Positions 1 through 7,081 of a stretch of 43,692 nt of DNA are shown one piece after another; the stretch's first letter is position 1, and every line of letters starts with the position of its first letter. This DNA comes from an uncultured Geobacteraceae bacterium (GTDB lineage: Bacteria > Desulfobacterota > Desulfuromonadia > Geobacterales > Pseudopelobacteraceae), in contig CAIRBT010000111.1 of assembly GCA_903876875.1 (NCBI GenBank), forward strand, positions 1 to 43,692, written 5' to 3'. A program made the position numbers and the translations under genes. The notes under the pieces are model-generated. The model ran no database searches and had not been told where the DNA came from. It saw only the letters and a list, made by a program, of their open reading frames with translations.

Positions 1-75
1 CCTTCTAAATCGTCGGAATCTGCTCTCGCCCAGCCGTATTTTCGCGACGATTCCCTAAGTCCGACAGACTCCTAG
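1..75. repeat. MITE-like element, right-hand part
   Basis: The first 48 bases match the last 48 bases of the window (43645-43692) at 43 of 48 positions. The sequence then runs into a 22-base end (54-75) that is the reverse complement, with two mismatches, of 43552-43573. Together the two partial copies describe one element of roughly 168 bp with terminal inverted repeats starting GAGCCTGTCGG next to CTAG. An internal inverted repeat AATCGTCG/CGACGATT lies at 8-15 and 45-52. No coding capacity is visible, as expected for a non-autonomous element. The left part of this copy is outside the window. Confidence 0.7.
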
Positions 76-153
76 AATTTCAGCTTCAACTGCCTTTGAA
101 AGCCAAAAGACGGGGGCGGCCTTGCACAATAAATGGGGAGTGTCCCTAATAAT
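72..153. repeat. 81-bp direct repeat, copy 1
   Basis: This block recurs at 2824-2904 with one substitution and one single-base indel. It begins CTAGAATTTCAGC and ends TGTCCCTAATAAT. In copy 2 it runs directly into the transposase remnant. The two copies bracket the toxin-antitoxin genes at 359-2614. Copy 1 starts exactly at the CTAG that ends the MITE-like element. Confidence 0.85.
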
Positions 154-172
154 AAACGTCTTAAATAAAAAC

Positions 173-184
173 GGTAATATTACC
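173..184. promoter_or_regulatory. Palindromic operator-like site upstream of pemK-family gene
   Basis: GGTAATATTACC is a perfect 12-bp palindrome. It is followed within a few bases by AT-rich hexamers (TATGCT, TATATA) that could serve as a -10 element. A short palindrome over a promoter is the usual arrangement for an autoregulated toxin-antitoxin operon. No antitoxin gene was found here, so the binding protein is unknown. The next gene starts 175 bp downstream, which would give a long leader. Confidence 0.4.
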
Positions 185-287
185 TATGCTATATATGCAG
201 ATGGGTGGGCCCAGGTGCAGCCGGAACTTGTGAAACTGTGTTCGTCTCTTAAGTCATCGTTGGTGTCTAAACCAGTGAAGAGCGATT

Positions 288-310
288 GGTGATCCGCACG
301 GAGGATCACC
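288..310 (+). other. Leader hairpin upstream of pemK-family gene
   Basis: A perfect 8-bp stem GGTGATCC/GGATCACC with a 7-base loop is followed by CCGCAAGTCGGGGAG and then the gene's ribosome binding site. There is no U-run, so it is not an intrinsic terminator. It may be part of a structured 5' leader. A similar CCGCAAG...GGGAGAATG arrangement occurs downstream of the gene at about 836-866. Confidence 0.45.
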
Positions 311-358
311 GCCGCAAGTCGGGGAGAGAATGACCAAAATGGGCAGGAGTACAATAGA

Positions 359-781
359 ATGGCATTGAATTATCACCCAGAGACAGGGACAATCGTAATA
401 TGTGACTTCCACGGATATGTTGCGCCAGAGATGGTTAAACGCAGACCCGCAATAGTCGTATCGCCAAGATTCCGAAATAGGGCAGGCCTATGTACGATTG
501 TCCCGCTTAGTACCACTGCCCCTACAACTGTAATGTCTTATCACCATAAACTGCACATGGTTGAAAGGCTACCCCCACCATATAATTCACCATACCATTG
601 GGTTAAAGCTGATATGTTTTCTACAGTGGCACTTACTAGATTATCGTTCCCGCATTCCGGAAAAGATATTAACGGGAAAAGGAATTATGTAGTGCAAATA
701 GTTGATGATATTGACCTGCGTGACATACGGGCTTGTATGCTCCATGCGATTGGTCTTTCTCACTTGACAGGGCATCTTTAA
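359..781 (+). CDS. PemK/MazF-family toxin (YifN-like), orphan
   Basis: This 140-residue protein resembles the PemK/MazF-family endoribonuclease toxins that lack a conventional adjacent antitoxin. Visible family features are the N-terminal strand and VKRRPAIVVSP (residues 26-36), the TIVPLSTTAP strand (46-55) and WVKADMFSTVAL in the second half. These toxins cut mRNA and arrest growth; here the activity is inferred only from family. The ATG start is supported by AGGAGT at about 345-350. No partner gene of usual size lies upstream or downstream on this strand. Instead there is a structured leader and a structured trailer ending in a terminator. The gene is convergent with abiEii. The antitoxin could be encoded elsewhere, could be RNA, or the protein may have lost toxicity. 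Confidence 0.8.
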   Translation: MALNYHPETGTIVICDFHGYVAPEMVKRRPAIVVSPRFRNRAGLCTIVPLSTTAPTTVMSYHHKLHMVERLPPPYNSPYHWVKADMFSTVALTRLSFPHSGKDINGKRNYVVQIVDDIDLRDIRACMLHAIGLSHLTGHL

Positions 782-893
782 CAGCGTATACAGAAATTGT
801 ACCCGCTCTGCTTAGGCATCGGGCTTAAGTCCTCCGCAAGGGGGCCGTCATATACGGGAGAATGCAATCCTACTATGGCGTCTGTTACCGAAG
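782..893 (+). ncRNA. Candidate structured RNA downstream of pemK-family gene
   Basis: About 110 bases between the toxin stop and an intrinsic terminator contain several pairing segments (for example CCTCCGCAAGGGGG at about 832-845 and CCGTCATATACGGG) but no convincing reading frame. The element CCGCAAG...GGGAGAATG resembles the leader segment at 311-332. I do not recognise a known Rfam family. It could be a 3' regulatory element, a small RNA released from the mRNA, or an RNA antitoxin. Confidence 0.35.
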
Positions 894-930
894 GGCCCTA
901 CAGCAAAATTGTGGGGCTCTTTTTTTGTTT
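894..930 (+). terminator. Intrinsic terminator after pemK-family unit
   Basis: GCCCTACA pairs with TGTGGGGC (one G-T pair) around an A-rich loop, followed by a run of seven T residues. It would end the plus-strand transcript carrying the toxin gene and its structured trailer, before the convergent abiEii gene. Confidence 0.75.
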
Positions 931-1010
931 ACGTATCTTGTGGGAAATCGGGGGACATAATACAGTTTTTTCCGGCGCATAATTCCGCTACCAGAATACG
1001 TTATCCATTG

Positions 1011-1835
1011 CTATAAGGACTGCATCTGTTCTTCTGTCTTCACCCAAGCATCTCCCGGCATCAATGGCGCCAATGTCTGCACTACATAGCGTCCCGCCGC
1101 CCGGACGTCCCATGATGATCCGGTGGTAAGCAGTGGGCCTATATCATCAAGAAACCGTCTGTCATTCAGTTTCCCAAACAGGTTAAGCTCAAACTCAGCG
1201 CGAGATACCTGATGTTCTTCGTGTTCCAGATAGCGCAAGAAGCAGGACACAACAGCCTCTGGGCTAAGCTCCAAAGTTGTTGCGGCGTACCATAGATCGA
1301 ACAGATCCCGACCCTTTTTCCGCTGGTAGAGGGCACGCAATTTGGTGCCAAGTAATTCATCAATGCCATACGTTGAGATGGTCGCAGTTCCGGTGTGCCA
1401 GCGGGAGACCATCTTGAATTTGAACGGTTGGTAACCCAATACCGTAAAGTGCTCTCTGGAGTTTATCTCTACTTTCAACCGAAGCGGTAATCCTTCTTCT
1501 GATTCCACCCGCCACATTAGCGTTACTCGCCCCTCAGACTGTTTCCGTTTGGGAACACCCAGCCAAGGGTTCAGCTTTTCCTGTACCGCGTCCATGACCG
1601 GACCGATTGGCCCCGGTTTCATCTGCACCAGGTCAATATCTTCAGAATAACGCGCTGGCGAGAGATGCAGCTTGAAAAGTGCTGTTCCTCCGCGAAAAGC
1701 AAGGCTTTCCGCCAAGAGTGGGTGGCTGTACATATCCACTAAAGCCCGGCAGATAATCAGGTCTTGTTCGACCTGTGACAATTGCGGCCAAGGCGCATGT
1801 GTTCGCCAGGCGGTGATGTAGTCGAGTGGGATCAT
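1011..1835 (-). CDS. abiEii: AbiEii nucleotidyltransferase toxin (type IV TA)
   Basis: This 274-residue protein belongs to the AbiEii/AbiGii nucleotidyltransferase family, the toxin half of a type IV toxin-antitoxin and phage abortive infection system. The diagnostic fold motif is present: FRGGTALFK (residues 47-55) followed by RYSEDIDLV (62-70), with Asp66 and Asp68 as probable metal ligands. Related enzymes add nucleotides to tRNA acceptor ends, which inhibits growth; the substrate here is not known. The start ATG overlaps the abiEi stop by 4 bp (ATGA), so the two are translationally coupled. The gene appears intact and of normal family length. No clear terminator is seen after its stop. 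Confidence 0.9.
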   Translation of the reverse strand: MIPLDYITAWRTHAPWPQLSQVEQDLIICRALVDMYSHPLLAESLAFRGGTALFKLHLSPARYSEDIDLVQMKPGPIGPVMDAVQEKLNPWLGVPKRKQSEGRVTLMWRVESEEGLPLRLKVEINSREHFTVLGYQPFKFKMVSRWHTGTATISTYGIDELLGTKLRALYQRKKGRDLFDLWYAATTLELSPEAVVSCFLRYLEHEEHQVSRAEFELNLFGKLNDRRFLDDIGPLLTTGSSWDVRAAGRYVVQTLAPLMPGDAWVKTEEQMQSL

Positions 1836-2614
1836 AATTCCGGTTCTACCTTTTCATTTGGAAACAGTCGCCAGCGCATATCCTGACGCACCCCTTTGTG
1901 TGGTTGTGTCGGGGAGAGGGGAATAGGCACTGCATCCTTGTTGCTCACATATTCGGCCAATCCTTCAGCCAACTCAGCTTCGCCTATTAGCTCCAGCAGA
2001 TACCCGAGTCGCTGGGACCATGCTATCGGGGATAGCTCAGTGATACTTGCCAGCTTCGCGGCATCTATGAACTCAGCCAACTCGCTTAATACGGTTGCGG
2101 CATTATCCAGTCCTCCGGCATGGTGCGGGTAGCCGACTGAATCAAAAGCTGTAACCTCAGGAGTAGAAACCTTTAGGTAACCGCGTGGAGTTTTGAAGTC
2201 CTGAGTAGGAATTGCAGCAACATTTTTGCGGGAGATAAAATCAACTCGCACACCACCACATGTAATGCCTGGACGGGATCTCTTTACCACAACCTGAAAC
2301 GCTTGAGGGCGATGGTGCGCTGCACCATGATGTTCAGCTGCGGTGAGCAGTCCCGCGTAGTAAGGCTCTTCAAGGTGAGCCATCAGCGAAGGTATGAACT
2401 GGTTGGCAGGCAAACATCCCAGGTTTCTCAGCTCTGGTGGAACAATTACATAGAAACCCCGAAACGGCATGGCAATATCGCCTTTATGCCGTAAGCGGCG
2501 CAGTGCCGCACGAGTAGCAATAACCCCTGAACCAAGCGCCTGAGCGGCCTCCACACCGCTGAAGCAGTACTTTCCCTGAGTCAACAGGTCGTTTATGTAG
2601 TGAGAAATTACCAT
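1832..2614 (-). CDS. abiEi: AbiEi-type antitoxin / transcriptional repressor
   Basis: This 260-residue protein matches the AbiEi family, the antitoxin of type IV toxin-antitoxin systems. The N-terminal ~60 residues look like the winged helix domain that binds the operon's own promoter (SGVEAAQALGS followed by ATRAALRRLRHKGDI). The remainder, including GLLTAAEHHGAAHHRPQAF and VSTPEVTAFDSV, is the C-terminal domain that neutralises the toxin. In characterised systems it represses the operon and blocks toxicity without a stable protein complex. It lies directly upstream of abiEii with a 4-bp overlap. Inverted repeats upstream (2644-2666 and 2707-2719) are likely operators. No strong Shine-Dalgarno sequence precedes the ATG. 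Confidence 0.9.
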   Translation of the reverse strand: MVISHYINDLLTQGKYCFSGVEAAQALGSGVIATRAALRRLRHKGDIAMPFRGFYVIVPPELRNLGCLPANQFIPSLMAHLEEPYYAGLLTAAEHHGAAHHRPQAFQVVVKRSRPGITCGGVRVDFISRKNVAAIPTQDFKTPRGYLKVSTPEVTAFDSVGYPHHAGGLDNAATVLSELAEFIDAAKLASITELSPIAWSQRLGYLLELIGEAELAEGLAEYVSNKDAVPIPLSPTQPHKGVRQDMRWRLFPNEKVEPEL

Positions 2615-2643
2615 GAGCTTTTAAATACACCAAACGAGCATAT

Positions 2644-2666
2644 AAAGCAACGTTTACTGTTGCTTT
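2644..2666 (-). promoter_or_regulatory. Inverted repeat, probable AbiEi operator
   Basis: AAAGCAAC and GTTGCTTT form a perfect 8-bp dyad separated by seven bases (23 bp in all), 30 bp upstream of the abiEi start. On the minus strand it runs into TATATG, a possible -10 hexamer. AbiEi proteins are known to bind inverted repeats of about this size. Read on the plus strand it is followed by T residues, so it could also act as a weak terminator. Confidence 0.5.
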
Positions 2667-2706
2667 TTTAGCTTAACAGGCCTTTGAAAAACTACTATAT
2701 AAATTG

Positions 2707-2719
2707 ATCATATTATGAT
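2707..2719. promoter_or_regulatory. Second dyad upstream of abiEi
   Basis: ATCATA-T-TATGAT is a 13-bp perfect dyad in very AT-rich DNA, about 90 bp upstream of abiEi. Studied AbiE operons have two operator repeats, so this may be the second. Its sequence differs from the 2644-2666 dyad, which weakens that reading. Confidence 0.25.
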
Positions 2720-2823
2720 ACTATTTAGCGCATAACAGCACGTTATTTAAGGAAAAAGTTAGGGCAATTCAGCTGGCAACCCGTACCGGACGGCCATTCG
2801 GCTCAGACAGTTTTGTCGATATG

Positions 2824-2904
2824 CTAGAATTTCAGCTTCAACTGCCTTTAAAAGCCAAAAGACGGGGGCGGCCTTCACAATAAATGGGGAGTGTCCCTAA
2901 TAAT
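2824..2904. repeat. 81-bp direct repeat, copy 2
   Basis: This is the second copy of the block at 72-153 (one substitution, one indel). Unlike copy 1 it is preceded by GATATG rather than by the MITE-like element, so it represents the empty insertion site. A short frame beginning with ATG at 2821 encodes 20 residues ending RRGRPSQ before a stop. It may be the start of a broken gene. Confidence 0.85.
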
Positions 2905-2913
2905 CCTAATAAT

Positions 2914-3144
2914 CCGCTGACCTGCCCCAACTGCGTCGGCACGATGCGGGTGCTGGCGTTTATCGAAGAAGCGGCGGTGATCCGCAAGATTATAGATCAT
3001 CTGGGCTTGTGGGATGTTCCGAAGCGGCCGCCGAAGCGCGGGAGAGAGCCGCCGGTAACAGCGGAAGCAGAACCTCTGCTGGTGTACGCTGACAGTCAGG
3101 TTATGGAATATCAAGAGGCGTATTACATCCCGGAATACCTGTGA
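2914..3144 (+). pseudogene. IS91-family transposase, C-terminal remnant
   Basis: About 76 codons encode the typical C-terminus of IS91-type transposases: CPNCVGTMRVLAFIEE (a CxxC pair), IRKIIDHLGLWDVP, then a proline- and arginine-rich tail. The catalytic HUH/tyrosine region normally several hundred residues upstream is absent, so this is a dead fragment. The frame opens at 2884, but the homologous part starts near 2914 and is joined directly to the direct repeat. It marks a past insertion or deletion at the edge of the toxin-antitoxin block. Confidence 0.7.
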
Positions 3145-3291
3145 AGCCAGATAACATGCGGCGTTGTGGTAGGGATGGCTTGTGTTGAAAGTGGTTAAAA
3201 TGTGCTGTTTTACGGGTCAGATGGTGTTGGTTGCAGGTGATGGCTCGCATTAGGCAGTTGGTAGATTCCCATTGGCCTGCGTGCTCCCCCC
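3145..3291. other. Intergenic stretch without recognisable gene
   Basis: These 147 bp separate the transposase remnant from the stop of the permease gene. I see no coding sequence and no convincing hairpin. It may hold the end of the old insertion sequence. Confidence 0.4.
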
Positions 3292-5271
3292 CTACGTTTT
3301 TACCCGGATCGGCATGATTACTGTTGTCAAACCATCCCACTGCAGACGGCGCTGGATGGCAAAGGCGGTTTCGTTATGGAGCAGGCGGTGGTAAAACTTC
3401 TCCAGCCGGAAGGTAATCTGACCGGTGAATACGGTTGAACGGGGAAATTCTTCGGCTGTCTCCTTGCAGAGTTCCACGGCACTTTCCACAATATCGGTTG
3501 CCAGTGCGGTCCGGTATTCGGCTGCTAAACCCAGCTTATGGGCCATGGCCACATACTTCTCCAGAGATGCTTTCACCGACAGCTCAAGGGCTTCAATCTC
3601 TTCGGCCCCCTTGAACGAGCCGGAATCAATCATGGCAACCGAGACAAAAATGACATTCCGGTAGGTCTTGGGAAAGGTCGTCATAATGGAAAAGAGTGTG
3701 TGAACCCCGAAACCGCTGTACCCGGATACCAGCTGGATGGCTGTCGGTGCATTTTTGTCAATGACCGGCGGTTCTCCATGTTGCGACATCGGCACGTCAA
3801 GCAGCGTATCATCCAGATCCTTCATGCCCCGCCGCACCCGCAGATAATGCCCCTTGATCAGGTAACAGAGCCCGATCACCACCGAGGTGATCACCAGTGT
3901 CAGCCATCCCCCTTCGGCAAACTTTTCAACGGTGGTAATGATCAGAATGGTAACACAGAGCAGGAGCCCTACCAGGTGGACCAGCAGATGCTGAAACCAT
4001 TTGGGATCTTCCGCCCGTCTCTGGATGAAGAATTTTGACATGCCGAGCTGTGACAGGGAAAATGTCACGAACACGTTGATGGAGTACATGACCACCAGGG
4101 CCGATACGGAGCCACCGGTATAGATGAGCAACGCCACGGTGGCGATTCCCATCAGCATGATGCCGTTGCGCATGGTAAGCCGGACCGACAGGGCGGCAAA
4201 ACGGTGGGGGAACCAGGAGTCAACGGCCATGTTAGCCATGACCCGTGGCCCGTCCACAAAGCCGGTCTGGGCCGCCACCAGCAGGAGGGCACCTTCCGAG
4301 AAAATGGTGATGAAGGCCAGAGTGCTTCCCATGGGCCAATGGGCGAAGAGCCCGTCCGCAAGCACCGCATTAAGGGTCTTTCCATCCACCGGCTTGACAC
4401 CGACCAACGCATAACAGATGAAAAGTACGCCAGCGGTAAAGGCCAGGGAGGTAGCCATGTAGACCATGGTGCGTTTACCGGTTTTAACCCGTGGTTCGCG
4501 CATGATCTGCAAGCCGTTTGAGACCGCCTCAATGCCGGTGTAGGTACCACCACCCAGTGAATAGGCGCGCAGGAACAGCAGCAGGATGCCCAGATAGCCG
4601 ATGGTTTTGATGTCATGGCTGAGTCCGTTTTTAATTTCTCCCGCCAGCGGCACGATCTGGTCGGCGTGTGCTGTGACGCCGTAGATCAGCAGCACAATAT
4701 GGGTGATGACAAATACCATGAAGATCGGAGCCATCACCGCGATGGACTCCTTAACCCCCCTGATGTTGAGGATGATGAGGAAGAGAGCCAGGCAGCAGGC
4801 TGTCGTCACTTTGTAGTGGTGATACTGCTGTGGCACGTAGCTGAAGAGGGCGTCCACGCAGGAGGCGATGGAGACCGTAATAGTCAGGACGTAGTCAACG
4901 AGCAGGGCACTTCCGGAGACCACACCGGCTTTCTCTCCCAGCATGTGGGTTGCGACGATATACCCGCCACCGCCATGGGGGAAATGTTCGATGATGCGGG
5001 AATAGGCATAGGAGATGATGAATACGGTGATGGCCGTTGCCAAGCCGAGAAACACTGCAAGATAGACATGTTCTCCCAGGGCCTTGAACGCTTCTTCAGG
5101 GCCGTAGGCCGACGATGAGAGGCCGTCGGCACCGAGGCCTACCCAGGCCAGCACCGGAATAAGTGCCATCTTGTGGAACAGGTGCGGATCCCTCAGATGC
5201 TTTGGTGCCCCAAAAACTGCCCGGATCGCTTTGACAAAAAACGAAGATGACTCCTGCGAATTCTCGGTCAT
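3292..5271 (-). CDS. APC-superfamily permease, KimA-like
   Basis: This ~659-residue integral membrane protein has about 12 hydrophobic segments followed by a ~150-residue soluble C-terminal domain. It resembles the large APC-superfamily transporters of the KimA/YdaO group (potassium uptake in Bacillus), but annotation as an amino-acid permease is equally common. Supporting motifs near the N-terminus are GLGADGLSSSAYGPEEAF and HFPHGGGGYIVA, which are typical of this group. I chose the ATG at 5271 because AAGGGAG precedes it at a usable distance. An in-frame ATG at 5319 has no Shine-Dalgarno sequence. It stands alone, upstream of a DUF2062 gene in the same direction with a ~290-bp gap. Substrate is not determinable from sequence. 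Confidence 0.8.
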   Translation of the reverse strand: MTENSQESSSFFVKAIRAVFGAPKHLRDPHLFHKMALIPVLAWVGLGADGLSSSAYGPEEAFKALGEHVYLAVFLGLATAITVFIISYAYSRIIEHFPHGGGGYIVATHMLGEKAGVVSGSALLVDYVLTITVSIASCVDALFSYVPQQYHHYKVTTACCLALFLIILNIRGVKESIAVMAPIFMVFVITHIVLLIYGVTAHADQIVPLAGEIKNGLSHDIKTIGYLGILLLFLRAYSLGGGTYTGIEAVSNGLQIMREPRVKTGKRTMVYMATSLAFTAGVLFICYALVGVKPVDGKTLNAVLADGLFAHWPMGSTLAFITIFSEGALLLVAAQTGFVDGPRVMANMAVDSWFPHRFAALSVRLTMRNGIMLMGIATVALLIYTGGSVSALVVMYSINVFVTFSLSQLGMSKFFIQRRAEDPKWFQHLLVHLVGLLLCVTILIITTVEKFAEGGWLTLVITSVVIGLCYLIKGHYLRVRRGMKDLDDTLLDVPMSQHGEPPVIDKNAPTAIQLVSGYSGFGVHTLFSIMTTFPKTYRNVIFVSVAMIDSGSFKGAEEIEALELSVKASLEKYVAMAHKLGLAAEYRTALATDIVESAVELCKETAEEFPRSTVFTGQITFRLEKFYHRLLHNETAFAIQRRLQWDGLTTVIMPIRVKT

Positions 5272-5560
5272 TGGTATCGGTTCTCCCTTAGTTACTATTT
5301 CCAGTGCGTTTTTATACATAGCACTTTCGGCATAAAGAAAGTGTCAAGATTGGGTCGGTTTGTGTCAAGAAAGTATCAAGAAGGGGGACATGGAATACGG
5401 ACGCATGTTGTGATAAACCGTCAAAACGACCGTTGAACCACAGAACACACAGACAAGCGTAGAGAAAACCTGATTATTTGTTTAAATACAAAGAAAGAAG
5501 AACAGAATGTGGACGTAGGGGCACCCCCCTGTGGGAGTCCGCCTGTAACTCGGTTGCTTT
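5272..5560. other. Intergenic region upstream of permease
   Basis: On the minus strand, two TTGACA hexamers and a related TTGATA lie within ~40 bp (GTGTCAAG-type repeats at about 5340-5380 on the plus strand). They are candidate -35 boxes for the permease, but no good -10 partner is clear. The remainder, up to the DUF2062 stop, shows no gene. No c-di-AMP riboswitch, which controls kimA in Bacillus, was recognised. Confidence 0.3.
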
Positions 5561-6043
5561 TTAATCCAACTCTTCCCCAACCTCTTCCATTTGTTGTGTC
5601 ATAACCTTCAACGCGGCATCCTTGCGCCTGAAAAAAGTCACCATCCAGTAACAGATAAAATAGGCCAGAATGGCTGCGGCAAAGCCGATGAGGGAGCTTC
5701 CCAGCAGAATTGATTTTGCATAGGGCTTGAGACTGAACCAATCCAGACTCTGGAAGGTAAGTGCCTTGGCTGGCTTGCCCCGCAGAAATCTGCCCAGATT
5801 GTAGCTTGCCATCAAAATCGGTAGCATTGTCAGAGGGGTGTTGACCCAGGCACCGGTTATGCAAGAGACTTTATTGAGGCGGAACAGAAAGGCCAGGGCG
5901 ATGGCCATGGGGGTGTGGAGTCCGAAAAACGGGGTAAAGCTGATGAAGACCCCGACGGCAAAGCCGACGGAGATATGACCCGGATGGGCATCCAGGGAGA
6001 GAATCTTTTTGAAGTGCTGTTTGAGTTTGTCGGTAGATATCAT
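5561..6043 (-). CDS. DUF2062 membrane protein
   Basis: This 160-residue protein contains the DUF2062 domain, a two-to-three-helix membrane module. The signature is GVFISFTPFFGLHTPMA near residue 40, then WVNTPLTMLPIL. Two more hydrophobic segments follow, and the tail is charged and acidic. Function of the family is unknown; in many bacteria it sits near envelope or glycosyltransferase genes. The frame extends upstream past the ATG at 6043, but that extension would run into the divergent mtnP gene, so MISTDKLKQ is the sensible start. Confidence 0.75.
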   Translation of the reverse strand: MISTDKLKQHFKKILSLDAHPGHISVGFAVGVFISFTPFFGLHTPMAIALAFLFRLNKVSCITGAWVNTPLTMLPILMASYNLGRFLRGKPAKALTFQSLDWFSLKPYAKSILLGSSLIGFAAAILAYFICYWMVTFFRRKDAALKVMTQQMEEVGEELD

Positions 6044-6164
6044 AGAACCCCAGTGGGGCAACTTTACGGTTTTATCCACCGTTTTGTCAATTAAATAGGC
6101 TTCACTGCCGGTGATATATCTGATATAAGGACAAAAAACATGAAACAATGAAAGGATACACAAC

Positions 6165-7028
6165 ATGAGTATACCGGCAATCGGTGTTATCGGCGGCAGT
6201 GGTTTGTATGATATGGAGGGGTTGGAGCAGGTGGAACGGATCACCATGGAGACGCCGTTTGGTGCTCCGTCCGATGAGTTCGTGACCGGCATGCTGAACG
6301 GGGTGAAAATGGTGTTTCTCCCCCGCCATGGCCGTGGTCATCGTCTGCTGCCGTCGGAAGTGAATTATCGCGCCAACATTTATGGCATGAAACTGCTGGG
6401 AGTTCGTCGGATAATCTCTGTTTCAGCGGTCGGCAGCCTGAAAGACGCCATTGCACCGGGACATATCGTGATTCCCGATCAGTTTGTTGACCGGACCAAG
6501 GGGATTCGAAAAGATACCTTTTTCGGTGATGGTATCGTGGCACACGTGGGTTTTGCCGACCCGGTCTGTGATGACCTCTCCGGGGTACTGGCCGCCGCCG
6601 CCCGGAAAGCGGGAGCCACCACCCATCAAGGGGGGGCGTACATCTGCATGGAGGGGCCGGCTTTTTCAACCCGTGCCGAATCCTTCTCATATCTTGCTCT
6701 GGGGGCATCGGTTATCGGTATGACCAATCTGACCGAAGCCAAACTGGCCCGTGAGGCTGAAATCTGTTACGGCATCATCGCCCTGTCAACGGATTACGAC
6801 TGCTGGCATGAATCCCATGACGACGTGACTGTTGAGGCGATTATCCAGATTATCCACCAGAATGTGGCCATGGCCAAAAGTATCATCCGCCACGCGGTGG
6901 CCGAAATCAGCGTTACCCCCCCCTGTGCCTGCGGCAGTGCCATGCAGTATGCCATTATTACGGATCGGTCGTACATTCCGGAGGCAACCAAAAAGAAACT
7001 GGCACCCCTTGTAGGAAAATATTTGTAA
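6165..7028 (+). CDS. mtnP: S-methyl-5'-thioadenosine phosphorylase
   Basis: This 287-residue enzyme is a member of the PNP/MTAP family and phosphorolyses methylthioadenosine (or a related 6-oxo/amino nucleoside) to adenine and methylthioribose-1-phosphate in the methionine salvage pathway. Diagnostic segments are IGVIGGSGLYD at the N-terminus (phosphate binding), PRHGRGHRLLPSEVNYRANI, ISVSAVGSL, and EGPAFSTRAES with GMTNLTEAKLAREAEICY. STDYDCWH near the C-terminus carries the base-recognition Asp. Length is normal. GAAAGGA lies about 12 bp before the ATG. It is divergent from the DUF2062 gene. Specificity for methylthioinosine is possible and cannot be excluded from sequence. Confidence 0.93.
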   Translation: MSIPAIGVIGGSGLYDMEGLEQVERITMETPFGAPSDEFVTGMLNGVKMVFLPRHGRGHRLLPSEVNYRANIYGMKLLGVRRIISVSAVGSLKDAIAPGHIVIPDQFVDRTKGIRKDTFFGDGIVAHVGFADPVCDDLSGVLAAAARKAGATTHQGGAYICMEGPAFSTRAESFSYLALGASVIGMTNLTEAKLAREAEICYGIIALSTDYDCWHESHDDVTVEAIIQIIHQNVAMAKSIIRHAVAEISVTPPCACGSAMQYAIITDRSYIPEATKKKLAPLVGKYL

Positions 7029-7081
7029 TAACATTGCTATAAGCCGCAAAACGGAACATAGTGGTTTCGAGGTGGCTTGCC

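Noticed and set aside
782..893. c-di-GMP-I riboswitch downstream of the pemK-family gene
   Set aside because: Only the final GTTACCGA segment fits; the conserved 5' half of the aptamer is missing, and its position after the gene is wrong.
797..982. Open frame of 61 codons after the pemK-family gene
   Set aside because: It has no ribosome site, no recognisable composition, and spans the intrinsic terminator.
2884..3144. Intact small gene of 86 codons
   Set aside because: The sequence is the C-terminal end of an IS91-family transposase joined to a repeat, so it is a remnant.
3538..5118. Plus-strand open frames opposite the permease gene (166 and 167 codons)
   Set aside because: They lie antisense to a clear membrane protein, and their low-complexity His/Asp-rich translations are typical shadows.
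6044..6292. Longer N-terminus for the DUF2062 gene
   Set aside because: The extension overlaps mtnP on the other strand and has no domain similarity; homology starts after ATG 6043.
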